From Venturia oleaginea (Eukaryota > Ascomycota > Dothideomycetes > Venturiales > Venturiaceae), in NCBI GenBank assembly GCA_013176395.1, contig JABMLP010000002.1, forward strand, positions 496,001-560,000: a DNA stretch of 64,000 nt, written 5' to 3'. This document shows positions 20,894-33,184 of the stretch, piece by piece. Position numbers and translations under genes: made by a program. How positions within the stretch are numbered: position 1 is the first letter of the stretch; each line of letters begins with the position of its first letter. The notes below the pieces were generated by a model, which ran no database searches, was not told the origin of the DNA, and worked only from the letters and a program-made list of their open reading frames with translations.

Positions 20894-23800
20894 ATGTCAA
20901 GCGCAGCATCAGCAGTACCGGTTGCCCGCAGTTCGTCCCATCCTACGCCCCCAGGGGATAGCTCCCAGAGACCGCACCGTTCACAATCTACGCGCGTGGG
21001 AAGTTCAGGTCATAGGCCAAATGGTTCTGGGCAGTCGGCAGGGCTCAGCAATGTACCGCAGCGAGATTTCGAGCAGAGCAATCTAGCTCAGCCTTCTTCT
21101 TCGTCCGCCCGCCGTAGTATGTCACGCGATCAGGAGAGAGACAGAACGCAGTACCCAGCTCGTACAGACTCGATGCGTGCTGGTACCCATCGCACGACGG
21201 GTTCTCGGGGCACCAACAGTGATCGCTATGCGTCAATTGACGGAGCGTCTCAACCCCCGCCCCCACCGTCAAATGTAGTCCCCTCAGACCCTACGCAAGC
21301 GAGACCACAGCCTTCGCAGGGACGTCGAAGGACTACAATTGATACACAGACAGGGAAGTGGGGTTTGGGAAAGACCATAGGTGCGGGCAGTATGGGAAAA
21401 GTAAAGCTGGCCAAGAATTTGGAGACTGGCGAACAGGTATGGATAATTGTTGACGAATCGACGCCATGCCTCATACACTAACTCTAGACATAGGTCGCCA
21501 TCAAAATTGTTCCACGGCAGTCGACCGATGAACACAGAAGCCAGGCAGATAGAGAGCGTGCAGACCACTCCAAGGAAGTCCGGACTGCCCGTGAAGCTGC
21601 TATTGTCAGTCTTGTCAATCATCCTTACATTTGTGGAATGAAGGATGTCGTGCGCACGCAACACCATTGGTACATGCTATTCGAATATGTGAATGGAGGT
21701 CAAATGCTGGACTACATCATTTCTCATGGTCGACTCAAGGAGAAACAGGCTAAGAAGTTTGCTCGGCAAATCGCAAGCGCTCTGGACTATTGCCATCGAA
21801 ACAGTATCGTGCATCGGGATCTCAAAATCGAAAACATTCTTATCAGCAAAACAGGGGATATCAAGATCATTGATTTTGGTTTGAGCAATTTGTTCGCACC
21901 TCACAGCCACCTCAAAACTTTCTGTGGAAGTTTATATTTTGCGGCCCCTGAGCTTCTCCAAGCAAAGCAGTACACTGGGCCTGAGGTGGATATCTGGAGT
22001 TTTGGGATTGTATTGTACGTGCTCGTCTGTGGCAAAGTTCCATTCGACGATCAAAGTATGCCACAGCTACACGCAAAGATCAAGAAAGGATTTGTCGAGT
22101 ATCCACCATGGCTGTCAGCTGGTTAGTATTTCAATCCATGAAATCCCATACATTGACTAATGATCTCGCAGAATGCAAAAATCTGATATCACGGATGCTT
22201 GTCACAGACCCAAAGCAACGAGCAACTCTCACCGAGATCATGAACCACACCTGGATGACGAAAGGCTCTGCTGGTCCACCAGAAAACTACCTGCCTCTTC
22301 GAGAACCCCTGACCCTACCTCTAGACACCGAGGTTATCCATAAGATGCATGGATTTGACTTTGGAACACCAGAGTACATCTCAAATCAACTTAATAAATT
22401 GATCCAGTCAGAAGACTACTCAAGGGTCGTTCGCAATGCTCAGCGTAGGCATCCCACACAAAATGCTGAAGCTGAACGAAAGCGAGGCGTGTTTGATTTC
22501 TACAAGCGCAGAAATTCCACGACTAGTCGAGACACTCTCACTAACTTGTCGAATGAAGCAGTCCAGCTCGGCGACGACCCTATCAATGCCTACAGCCCGC
22601 TCATTTCGATCTACTACTTGGTCAGAGAGAAAATGGAGAGAGAGCGACAGGACGCCAATCCAGGTGCGCTAGTAATGCCGACTAGTCCAGCTCATAGGCC
22701 TCTCAAGATGCCGGATCTGCCTGCACCTGCAGCTGCCTATACCAATTCAAATGCCTACGAAATGGCTGGAGAAGCTCCTACTGGTGGCCGTACGAGGCCC
22801 AGAGCGCGCACTCATGGCGAAGATGAAGTGACAGATGAGCTGAAGAGGCTGAACATTCAGCAGGGTGCAGGTGTTGATGGCTCTCAAAGTCCTGCGCTAC
22901 TCTCGCCGGCCGATCAAACGCCAGTCCGCAAGGAGAGCGCAGCAGCGGGTTTGCTCCGCCGCTTTAGCACTAGAAAGAGAAGAGATCCCCCTCCAGAGCG
23001 AGAGCATGCTTCCCACCCTCCTATGTTGAGTGTCCAAAGCCCTTCGAATGGTTCTTCACCAAATCCACCGCCACGGAAGAGTTTTAGTGTCAGGAGAACC
23101 CGGCCAGGAGAGAAGTCTGAAGGACCGCCCTCTTCGGCATCTCTCCATCTCAGTGGAACTCAACGTCATCAACCTGAGCTTCTTACGCCCCCAAGTGCTA
23201 CCGGAGAAGGCTTCCCAAAACGCTTCATGAGTTTGCGAAGATCCTCGAGCGTCGATAGACGTCGATTGGCTAAGAGAGGAGCATCTGAGAGCCATGCGCC
23301 ACCTGACCCGCCACCGACCAGTGGCTCGGATGGTTCGAGCTACAACAACGGCAAACAACCAGCGCCATCTGATGGAGCTTCTGAGGAAAATCGTCCTGTG
23401 CGTAGTACAGCTAGTCGTGCCAAATCTTTAGGCCACGCTCGGCGTGAGAGCATACAGGCCCGACGTCTTCGCCGGGAACAAGCCAAGGAAGAGAATGTGC
23501 CCGAAGAGACGGATGCCGAAGTCGCCGAAGCTCGGGTTGGTCACAGTGAGGAGACTATGAAGCCAGTCTTCTTGAAAGGGCTCTTCAGCGTCTCCACAAC
23601 AAGCAGCAAGCCATTACCAGTTATCCGCGCGGACATCATTCGAGTACTCAGAGAACTCGGTGTGGAATATACTGAGATGAAGAACGGGTTCTCTTGCAAA
23701 CAAACACCGAGCATTGACCTAAACAGGCAGAACGATGCTTCACCACATAGCCCCCACCTCACTCCCTCGGCTGGCCATCGACGCAAGATTAGCTTCGGTG

Positions 23801-24177
23801 GTCTTATGGGAGGCAACAGCAGCAATGATAAGGATCGTGACGAGTTTCGCGAAAACTTCAAATCATCCCCCCAAAATCCCCGCACTCCCGCGGCCCATCG
23901 TAGTCCACGACTCGGAGATGATCAGACACCGGAGGACAGTGACGAATCTCTAGAAGAGAGAAGAAGGCTTCGCAAGAATGGCCGAGCCAGCAACCCTGGC
24001 GAGACTTCGACTCACGTTCGCGACGACGTGGGATCCAATATGATTTTGAGGTTTGAGATTCTCCTCGTCAAAGTCCCGCTATTGAGCTTCCACGGAATTC
24101 AATTCAAGAAGGTTGACGGCAATATGATGCATTACAAGAACATGGCGCAAGCGATCTTAAAGTCACTAAAGCTGTGA
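20894..24177 (+). CDS. KIN1: Kin1/Kin2 (PAR-1/MARK) family serine/threonine kinase
   Basis: Exons 20894-21436, 21494-22121 and 22172-24177 give 1,058 aa. A Ser/Arg/Pro-rich N-terminus precedes the kinase domain (about 155-425): glycine loop [13 protein letters not shown] lysine K185, catalytic HRDLKIEN (Asp290), DFGLSNLF (Asp308) and activation loop [14 protein letters not shown] with the LKB1-type Thr323. A long disordered Pro/Ser region follows, then a C-terminal KA1 domain ([37 protein letters not shown]) that binds acidic phospholipids. Kin1-type kinases act at the plasma membrane and cell tips in polarity, exocytosis and wall integrity. Introns of 57 and 50 nt have CACTAAC and GACTAAT branch sites. 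Length and domain order match the family. Confidence 0.95.
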
Positions 24178-24695
24178 TGAGTGGGAAGGATTTCGGAAGG
24201 TCGATTGACCATTGTACACCATATTTTTATATTCTTTGGTTGAAGCATACTGATGGCGATTAGTGCCACTCGCTTGATTTTGGGTTACTCTTCTCCGCTA
24301 CCGCAAAGTAGCTAGCTGCGAGATCATTTCTTTTGTCATTACTGTTATCGTTAGGCGCTGTAGGAGTATCAATGACTTCCGCGAGCGCGTGAAAGAGGAG
24401 CGGATGTTTGATGTGGTAATGCCAGATAGAAGTAATATTGCCTATAAGACCCCCCGATTCTCTTTACTCCAGGTAAATCGAATTGATAGTGAAGTATGCC
24501 TAAATCAGTAATGATCTCTGACGTGACCTTGTCTGTGTGTCCAAAAATAGAACACATTGAATTCAAATTTTGGAGCTCGGCTTTCACCAAACAACAACAC
24601 CATATTCCACCAACAACTTCTCTCCGCTACCAAGACCACTCTAGGATTCCACAAAATTATCAGTCCAGTCCAAAGAACTCATACATCCCATTACA
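24178..24695. other. Intergenic, kinase 3' flank and prefoldin promoter
   Basis: About 0.5 kb with no further gene or repeat visible. Confidence 0.5.
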
Positions 24696-25244
24696 ATGGC
24701 CTCCTCACCACCACCCGGCGCGCAACAAAGTAATTTAATCCCTCAGTGACCCTCCACAGCCCACCGAAGTCTAACAAGCGCAACAGTAAAAATCACCGAC
24801 CTCTCCCAGGCACAACTCAACCAACTGAAAACATCACTGAACAGCGACCTCCAAACCCTAACCCAATCCTTCCAATCCCTCCGCGTAGCCCAATCCAAAT
24901 TCCGCGACTGCCTCCTCTCGCTCAAAAAAGGCCTTGGGACCACCACCACCTCCTCCTCTTCGTCGTCGCCCAAACAAATCCTCGTCCCGCTCACATCGAG
25001 TCTCTACGTCCCGGGTACACTGACGAATTCGGAAAAGGTGATTGTGGATATTGGGACTGGGTTTTTCGTGGAGAAGAGTGTGAGTGAGGCGGAGGTTTTT
25101 TATGAGGGAAAGGTTCGGGAGTTGGGGGGGAATATTAAGGAGGTTGAGGGGTTGGTTGGGGGGAAGGGGGAGAATTTGAGGATGGTGGAGGAGGTTTTGA
25201 GGGGGAGGATTTTGGAGGGGGAGGGGGGTGGTGGAGGGGAGTAG
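24696..25244 (+). CDS. GIM5: Prefoldin subunit 5
   Basis: Exons 24696-24729 and 24787-25244 give 163 aa. The intron (57 nt, TCTAAC branch, CAACAG acceptor) joins MASSPPPGAQQ to KITDLSQAQLNQLKTSLNSD. The protein is an alpha-type prefoldin: N-terminal coiled-coil helix (QTLTQSFQSLRVAQSKFRDC), beta-hairpin region ILVPLTSSLYVPGTL and VIVDIGTGFFVEKSVSEA, then a C-terminal helix. It forms part of the hexameric prefoldin that hands nascent actin and tubulin to CCT. Codon usage flips sharply near 25020: C-ending before, G/T-ending after, finishing with a Gly/Glu-rich tail in an extremely G-rich strand. That tail is the least conserved part. Confidence 0.9.
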
Positions 25245-26215
25245 GATGACGGATGGGATGGAGGGGTGTAAGGATTGGGTGAGATGGAGATTATGTTGAG
25301 GGAACGGGAGGATATTTGTAGTATAGTGGGGTGTGGTATGGTATAATAGCATGATGATACCCAAGGGCATTTGCGTATATAGTCGAAAGTTCAAGTTCAA
25401 ATTCAACCAACTAATAAAGCCTCAGATGATAACTCTACTCAGTACAAGGAAGGTATACTAGAAGAACTGAAAGCAAGCGGTCCAAAGTTCTCACCCAATT
25501 CTTAATTGCGAGACAAGACGGCCACATCCTCTACATCAAGTCCAATCTTCGACCCTCACAAATCCTTAACCCGCTTCACACAAGTAAAGGTACATACATG
25601 CGGGATATATTCCATATCCCAGCCTCTAGATCTCGGCTTCCTCCATCCAAGAGGAAAGGAGCGTGCTCAGATAATAAAGATACACAAATAAACATCTCCA
25701 ACCTCCGCATATATGAGAACACGTAGACATCACGACCTCTCTTCTATCACCATCTACTTTATTGCCTTCCCTCGCACATAACTTGGACACAATCCTCTCA
25801 TCAAATAGTAAAGGAAGCACTGACTTCTCAATTCCCGACTGCGCGATCAAATACAAAGACTTGCAACTTCTAGCTTCAGAACCGTCGTGGCTTTTGAACC
25901 GAAGTGGTACCTAAACATCTGTATGATTCGGGGCAGCATGGAGTAGAGTCAAGTGGTGTTGTTATCATGTTAAATTAGGTGGTGTATACTAAGATACAAA
26001 GACATGGCAACCTCCATCCAACACCAAACTCCATCGCTAATATATATTCAAAGAGGAGATAAGATTGTCATCACTGCACGTAGCACTCTGTTCGGGGCTG
26101 CGGCTGAACCGAATTGGAGTCAGGCTTTGGCCAAGCCAATTCGGACTCGGGCTCTGGCCAAGCCAGACTAGACTCGGGCTCTGGCCAAGTCAAACTAGAC
26201 GCCAACCAAGACATA
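25245..26215. other. Intergenic between convergent prefoldin and MFS genes
   Basis: Holds the 3' ends of two convergent genes. The first 100 bp are very G-rich on the plus strand. A 27-bp tandem repeat lies at 26113-26193. No gene supported. Confidence 0.5.
26113..26193 (+). repeat. 27-bp tandem repeat, three imperfect units
   Basis: Three copies of a unit with core ACTCGGGCTCTGGCCAAGCC, the first diverged (GTCAGGCTTTGGCCAAGCC). It lies about 20 bp downstream of the MFS gene's stop, so it falls in its probable 3' UTR. Confidence 0.85.
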
Positions 26216-28329
26216 CTATCTCCTAAAGCTCTTCACACTCTTTTCACTTCTTGTCTTCCTCAACGACCCGGTGACGGATCGGCTTCTCGTTTTCCCGAAC
26301 GATTCCTTTGTGTGCACGCGATCGATGTCATACGGACTGAAGTCGTAGTCCTTGGGGCCCTCTGTGGCAGTTTTGATCTTTGCAAAGCGCGGCTGACGAG
26401 TACCGCCATGTTCGGAGTCCGGTTCCTCGTAGGAGTAATCAATGGCTTCACGTTCCTCCTCAGCCTCCTTCTCCATCCTCACCGCCTCCCTCGCTTTCTT
26501 GACCTTTTCTTGCTTCTCCTCGAAGTTTCCTTGCTTGTTTTCTCCCTCACTGCTTGAACTGCTCTTTACACCATTTGAGGAGACGGTTTCCTCGGTCTCT
26601 CCATCTTCTTGCTCGCCCCGGATCTTCTTCATGAAAGCCTCACTCTCTGCAGCGTATTTGCATTTCAACCGGATCTGTTTTCCGTATTTGTAGAAGAGGA
26701 AGGGGAAGGGGACGCATGCTAGAGCTAGGAACGCGGGAATGGAGGAGGCCCAGTGGATACCGAGGCGGCTGTACATTTGGCGTGTGAAGAGAGGGAAAGC
26801 CGCGCCGAAACAGGAACGGAGGACGGAGTTGGCGGCTAACACGGAGGCGGCAAAAATGGTGTAGGCGTCTATTAGGTAGTTCTGTAGGAGGGAGGGTTAG
26901 TATATAGTTCGACTTGGAATCGTTGTGGGGAGGCAGAGGGGAAGTGTGCGGAGGAGGAAAATTTACCAGGATTGCGAGGAAAACGAGGACCATGCCAAAT
27001 CCGAAGGGGATGCCAGCAGCTATTGACGCTGCCCAGGGGAGTGATGGATCGTTTGTCCATGCGAACCAGAAGAGACCAATTGTCAGGGCTACACCTCCCA
27101 GTATTGCTGGTGGCAAACGTGCTTCTGGTGGCGCAAAACCACCGGCTTCATCCACGACCTTTTGATAACGGATATTGTCGAAAGAGCAAGAGTAGGCAAC
27201 AGCGATGATCATACCGATCAATACACCAAGGAAAGCAAGGCCACCAATTCCCGCACTCCATCCACGTCCTTGTTGATAGACGATTGGAAACGCACCGAAG
27301 AGCATGTAAAGTGTGCCGTAAATGATAGCCATGTAGATGGAGAGAATGAAAACGATTGGTTCTTTGAAAAGGAGGACCCATGGTCGAGAGAGGGCTGATT
27401 TGAATGCATCGCCGATGGTAATTTTTCCGCGCTCAATGTCGAGTTTGGATTCGTAGACTTTCCCTGTTTTCTTAGAAAGCGCTACAGCGCGTTTACGGAG
27501 GAGGACGGGCGCGTATGTTTCCGGCACGAGAAGTGAACCCCCAATCCAACATAGTCCAGTAAAGGCAGCAAGGAAACCAGTCAACCAACGCCATCCTCCG
27601 GCTTCACCAAGAAATCCGCCTATGACGGGACCGAGAGCAGGGCCTAAGAATGGCGCTCCTGCGAACACACTGGTGGCGAGACCTCGCTGACGTGCAGGGA
27701 AGCAATCGGCAATGACACCTCCAGCGTTGGTCAGTGGTGAGGAACCAAAGGATCCGGCCAAGAACCTCAAAATCAAAACAGTCCACATATTCTGCGCTCC
27801 TGGAATCCCAGCATTGAACGCCGTAAAAGCCGCAAAGGTTCCGAAATATAGCACTTGGCGTCCAAACAACTCAGACATGGGCGCCCAAAATAAGGGTCCC
27901 ACAGCAAAGCCCAAAACGAACAAACTCAATCCCAGCGTCGCTACTTCCTGTGACGAATTGAATTCCGTGATGAGCTGGGAGATGCCACCCGCGAAGGCAG
28001 AGGAACAGAGGGAGACAGCGAGGGTGGCGATGGCCATTGTTATCGTTACAAACCATTTGTACCATATTGGAAAGAGCATTGGGTTTCGCGGGTCGGACTC
28101 TATCCAGTCTATCGAGTAAGGGTCTTCTTCTGTTCCGGAGCCGGGGTAGTGGTGTTTTTCGATGGCTGGGGTGAGGCAGCCCTGGTCGATGATCATGCGC
28201 CTGTGAGGCCGTGTTAGTTGATGCATTATTGATGGATGGGGATAAGTAGATGACTTACCAGTGTGGAATCATTTTTGTGCTGCCGCCGTTTGCTTCGGCG
28301 TCTGCCGAGGGAGTTTTCTCGTCGGCCAT
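26216..28329 (-). CDS. MFS transporter, DHA1 drug/polyamine type, with long charged tail
   Basis: Exons 28329-28259, 28200-26967 and 26881-26216 give 656 aa. Exon 1 ([16 protein letters not shown]) joins to [15 protein letters not shown] across a 58-nt intron. Twelve membrane spans are expected: the block [20 protein letters not shown] starts TM1, the A-like loop reads [17 protein letters not shown], and the DHA1 motif C is visible as [19 protein letters not shown]. The last intron falls before [20 protein letters not shown], a strongly conserved DHA1 segment. After TM12 ([13 protein letters not shown]) comes an unusual cytosolic tail of about 130 residues, first acidic ([12 protein letters not shown]) and then basic. 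Relatives export drugs, polyamines or fungal metabolites at the plasma membrane; the substrate is unknown. Confidence 0.9.
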
Positions 28330-29718
28330 TGAGAGATGTCTGTTTTGAATGAGAAGGTCTTGATGACTGCGTGTGTGAAGGTGTTGTGTGAAGGTGTTAT
28401 ATGAAGGTGTTGTGAAGGTGCTGTATGAAGTTGAGTGTGGCGAGAATAGAGGAAAAGTGAGTAGTTCAAGAAATTGGAACAATCGGGAAACGATGATGTC
28501 TACGGTCAAAAAAGGACACCAATAGATGGCTAGTCAGAATGGCTCCTAGCTTCACTCAATAGCAAGAAGGTTAAATAGAGAAAAGAGGAAAGGTCACGAT
28601 ACATGAAGGCTGAAACTTTTTCGAATATACCAATTTCAAGGGAGCTTGGGACACCTGCATCTATATCTACGAACCGACAAAAAACAGAAGAAACCCGGGA
28701 CGGATCAGGAGCTCCAACCCTCGGATGGCAAGAGCGCCCATGACTAAAGGACCTGTCTATAGAAGGGGAGGACCACCTTCGACGATACGACGTCACGCCC
28801 AAAGCGGTTGAAAACCCGGAAGCGACAGCGCCATAGCCGTGCCGACTTCCGCTTTGGGCAGGGATTTAGGCGGCTTGGGCAGGGATTTAGACGGCTTTAA
28901 GCGTTTTAGGTGCTTGTCGGAACAATGTTGCGCCTTTCTATGGAGTTGGAATGCTTTGTCACTGAGTTGTCACGTTGGTTGATTTGCCAGCTAAGCCGTT
29001 CGTGCCGTTCAAGACGCTTCTTGCCTGGCTCGAGTGAAAGAGCCGAGCCATTGATCGGGTAATCAGCGGCTGACTTTTGGCCGAATTCTAGGCCAAGTCC
29101 CGAAACTTCCCTGTGGATTCGACCTTTACCAAAACGTTACTTAATCAAAATCCAGAGGAGACTGAATTAAAAGACTCATTTTCAATTACTGCATTCTATC
29201 TATCGAATGCTTTCTAGATAAGATTATATCCTAATTGCGGGTCCTATCGCTGATTTCGCGATTCCCAGGATGCCACTGAAACTCACCCGCGCATTGTCCA
29301 CACTGACAGGCCGAGGTTGAGTGATCTGGCTACATTTTGGATGGAGCCAGATAAGGCACTAGTATTGGGTGTAGTATGTTGTTCTGGTATGTGAATCATG
29401 TGATTGGTGGTCTGACTGTTTGTTTTCGCGCTTCGCTTTCGGTTTCGCGAAGGAGGCGGTGAGAGTTTTGGTTTGCATGTGCTGCTGATGGCCTTGATGG
29501 AGAATATTAGCTTTTCATTTCGAATACTCGGATCTTCAGAACATGGCAACAATAGTGGCTAGATTCTGCACACCGTGGAATTTACTGCTGAGTGGGGCGA
29601 GATCAGGTCTGGGAGAAAACCTGGGTTCGATTCATCCCCTGGAAGCAACTATTTTAACCTCTGCCTCGGTTCGGAGCCTCTCAAAGAAGGGATAATCCTT
29701 TGATATTCTATTCTATAA
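28330..29718. other. Intergenic, MFS promoter and gene-free stretch
   Basis: The first 180 bp, just upstream of the MFS start, include short repeats of GAAGGTGTTGTGTGAAGGTG type. At about 28852-28892 the sequence TTGGGCAGGGATTTAG(G/A)CGGCTT occurs twice in tandem. Nothing else is supported. Confidence 0.5.
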
Positions 29719-30649
29719 TCACTTCCAGAACGGTTTGTAAAAGCCCTTCATCTCTTTCTTTGAAGAGAAATATACTACGGCGCCTATGGCACAAACCCCG
29801 AAGCACAGCAAGACTGCCGAATTCAAAGTCGAAGACGAAGCGCGGTTGTAGAGTCTTGAATCTTGAATTGGAACACCACGCTTCTCGTTGCTGCCACCAA
29901 TCGCAACTGTATCCTTCGTCCTTGAAAATGATGCCGAAATAGACTCAATCGACAACGAGAACGCTCCCTCCTGCGTTCCAAAGAAGCTTCTCATCATGAT
30001 GCTAAATTGCTTGATGCTGGTAGTATTGAGCTTCGGTGCATCTTCCTTCACCCGCCCTCTGTAGGTCGCATTGAATGATTCCCAAGGGATGAAGATCTCA
30101 TTCTTCTTGGTTAGAGTGGCATTCTCGGGTATCTGAAAGTCGTATTCGTATGATATTGAGGCTTGCTCGCGGCCGGTGTCTGGGTCCAAAGGCAACAGAG
30201 TGTCCTTGATATTGAAGGTGTAATGTTTGCCTAGATGTGTTAGACATGGGTGAAAGGGAGAATCGAGAGATCTTACTGTCAGACTTGGTCACAACCAATT
30301 TGATACCTTCGTATACAGAGAGATCCCAGACCACATCTTTTCGCGTCCTTTGGCTTGCAAAGCCCGCTCCTCCAAGAGTCGTGATGTCTAGGTTGCCATA
30401 GAATCTGGCGACTGGATTCTCTGGCGAACACTCCAAGTAAGACTGTCCACTATCAGCCTGTAATCCTGTCCGCATTGCGCATGTACATACTTGTGACTTC
30501 CCGCCGCGGACACGGTCATCGCTGGATGTCCAATCTGCCTCATTCCACTTTCTGCACAACCATTCAGTGAATCTCTCCTGCTCATCCGGACGTTGAACTT
30601 ACTCGCTGCCTCCAAAGAGTGCCATGTCTTTCTTCGATTCCATTGCCAT
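29719..30649 (-). CDS. CIA30-domain protein with C-terminal membrane anchor
   Basis: Exons 30649-30603, 30551-30491, 30442-30277 and 30230-29719 give 261 aa (introns 51, 48, 46 nt). The CIA30/NDUFAF1-like jelly roll reads LFGGSEKWNEADWTSSDDRV, RGGKSQSYLECSPENPVARF, YGNLDITTLGGAGFASQR and later EIFIPWESFNATYRGRV with IKQFSIMMRSFFG. Known members help assemble mitochondrial complex I, but many fungal relatives are cytosolic or endomembrane proteins. This one has no evident presequence and ends in a single hydrophobic span (SAVLLCFGVCAIGAVVYF) followed by SSKKEMKGFYKPFWK, which suggests a tail anchor. Start is uncertain: the upstream frame stays open to 30805, so a longer N-terminus is possible. 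Confidence 0.85.
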
Positions 30650-33184
30650 GACTTTTGTTGTTTGTGAACAGAGTAAAAAAGTGACTAGGACGGATGAGAT
30701 CAATGATGCCTGCATGCGATCCAGGTCTAACCGAGCGCCTTGATCCCAATTCCCTTTCAGCTTCGCACACCAAGCGTTCACAAACAAACCCAACAAGAAG
30801 ACCATGCTACGAGGTTGATGGCGGCCTCATGCAATGCCCTACTCTCCTGGGAGGATTGTGCTACATATAGTGCACGTTTGATTGCCTGACGTCGTCTGTG
30901 TACTGTCTCGAAGCACAATCCCTCCCTGTCCACCTCCGTAACTCTCTGGGCATGCGCCTTCTACTTCCTAGAGGGGCGAAGATCGTGACCATTAGGATCG
31001 ATTTGAGGACATGATAATGCGTGATAGTGGCTGCGAAATGTGTTGGGTTTGTGCGTACCACAGAGCTCGCATTCGCACAGCCTAGTCTCGCCCTCAACGA
31101 CAACGACAACCACGAACATCATCAGGAGGACACAACGCGGAAGCCTGCATTGCTCAGGATGCAGGATTGGAACCACACCTGCCCCTAGCTCTCGGCTTCT
31201 AGTCCGATGGCGCCATCGATTCACACGCCGCCAAGTTTCGCGGACTTGGATTGAAGGGGAGCTATCGGCAAGAGAAAAACCCTGGGACTACTTTGATGAT
31301 GGTCAGGTATGCTCAGAACTGGCATCTTCCAAGTGTCGAGTTTGAATAGGCCTCCCCGTGGCCGCTTACTCTTCTTGCCAACGACCCGAGTGCCGCTATA
31401 CCATAAACTTACCGCCCAGCAGGCAAGACTGCACCACGAGAGCGACATCGACCAACAATAACAATCCAGGGCACATCTGGGGTCTTGGTTTAGAAGGCGG
31501 ATTCAGCTCGGCAACGAACACCAATTCGCTCGCAATCGCTCTCCTCGATGAACTTGTACCAAAGGCAGGCTCGATGTCCATCATTGTCTTCCGTGGCGTC
31601 CCAAAAAATTGCCGCCTACAATCCCATGGGACCGCTCCGCAACGAAAACGGCATCGACAACGATCAACGGTATTTCCAAAGAGATCCAGAGTCCTCATGG
31701 TTATCGCATCAACATCGTATACACTCGAACCAATCACCGAATGAACTGGATTGACAGCGAATAGCGATGGCCCATTATTAACGAGGACGAGATGATGCCA
31801 GACCTTTTCGCAACCGGGACAGCTGCCGTGAACTCAAGAGGAATTGGAGTCACCAACCTCTCAACGCAAGCCAGAAATGCTCTCGAATACCTTTATTGCC
31901 ACCTTGGACAGAAAATACGTTTGACAGCAGGCTTGGCGATGGTAAAAGACCGGTGAAGGAACAAGATGATGAGCTTCCAGAGGAACGAACATATCCTTCT
32001 TTGAAAATCCCTGCTTGCCAGGAACCCACCAAGATGTTTGCGAGTTTAGGAATGGCACAACATTGTATTGCAGGCAAACGATGGCGTCTGAAGGAGAATC
32101 ATTTCTGTGTAAGATAAGAGTGTAATGTACAACTGGGGTCTTTGTTCGGATGTTCTTGTCTTTCGAATATCAACATGACTCTGTTGTGCCTGTGTTGCGA
32201 CGAATATAGGAAGAGATACGGGCAAGTCGACGAACAGAGAAGGACAGTATGTGAACAGATCAAGAACTGGACGGTTTCGAACCAGGAAAACGCAGACAGA
32301 CAAGAGCATGGTGGAGTGAGAAGTTATCCAAAGACTGTGCGCACAATCTGACGTGGAAGAAGAGTATAGTCTGCTCCCAACAAAGGAGTGATAACTGGCA
32401 CATTCAGCTACACCGCCCAGGAGATTCCCAAATCCTTATCCGTCTACATGCCGTTCTAAGGTTCCATTGGCCTCAAGTGTAATGGTTACGCTTGTCAGGC
32501 GAAAGCCAGAATTGCACGCCCTTTCCGTTCAGCCTTCGCTATATCGAGGCCCGTAGACTTGCGATATACTTCTGAGGTGGGCATTGCAGCGAGTGTAGAG
32601 TTCGTAAGGTTCGGAGGGTCGTTCGGAGGGTCGTTCGGAGGGTCGTTCGGAGGGTCGTTCGGAGGATACGCGGTACATGTCTGCTGGCGGAAACGTCCAT
32701 CGCCTCGGAGGTGTACTGAGTCTATGAGGATCTCACGGCCAAAAGCCTGGATATCGCGCGATATGGATACGAATTGTGGTGTTTGTTGCTGCGCAGTATG
32801 GTTCTACGAGCTTCGTGCTTGAAACTGGAAAGATGTGGATTACGTCGCGCCGTCAAACGTCAAACAGTCTTTCACAGGGATTGAGTGCCTCTTCTGAGTC
32901 TGGATGCAGTAGAAGGAAGATATCATCATTGTCAAAGGTATTGAGGTAGCTCTGTTCGAAAGCAGATGTGGACGGTGATACTACTGGGCGGATTACCCTT
33001 CGCTGATGTTGTGGTTAGAAGCTAAGCGGTAGGGATCACCGAGATCTTTGACAAAAAAACCTGCTTCGCTCCTTCGCCTCACCTCCAAACACATCCATCC
33101 CTCCGTAAGTCTTGCCCTTCGTTTGAGCAGATACTCTTGCACCATTCGAGATGTGAAGAGTTGCTGACAGTATTGCAGATCACC
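30650..33184. other. Gene-poor region with a 12-bp tandem repeat
   Basis: 2.5 kb without a supported gene. The frames at 31358-31744 (both strands) are moderately long but show no family motif. A tandem repeat lies at 32610-32666. The last kilobase contains the promoter of the zinc-knuckle gene. Confidence 0.45.
32610..32666 (+). repeat. 12-bp tandem repeat (TTCGGAGGGTCG), four units plus partial
   Basis: Four perfect units of TTCGGAGGGTCG and a fifth partial. The period is a multiple of three and one frame reads GGSF repeatedly, but no gene is supported around it. Confidence 0.93.

Noticed and set aside
29580..29660. GGGTTCGATTC resembling a tRNA T arm
   Set aside because: The T stem does not pair beyond the first base pair and no cloverleaf could be drawn.
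32610..32666. CRISPR-like array
   Set aside because: Units are contiguous with no spacers and the organism is eukaryotic; it is a plain 12-bp tandem repeat.
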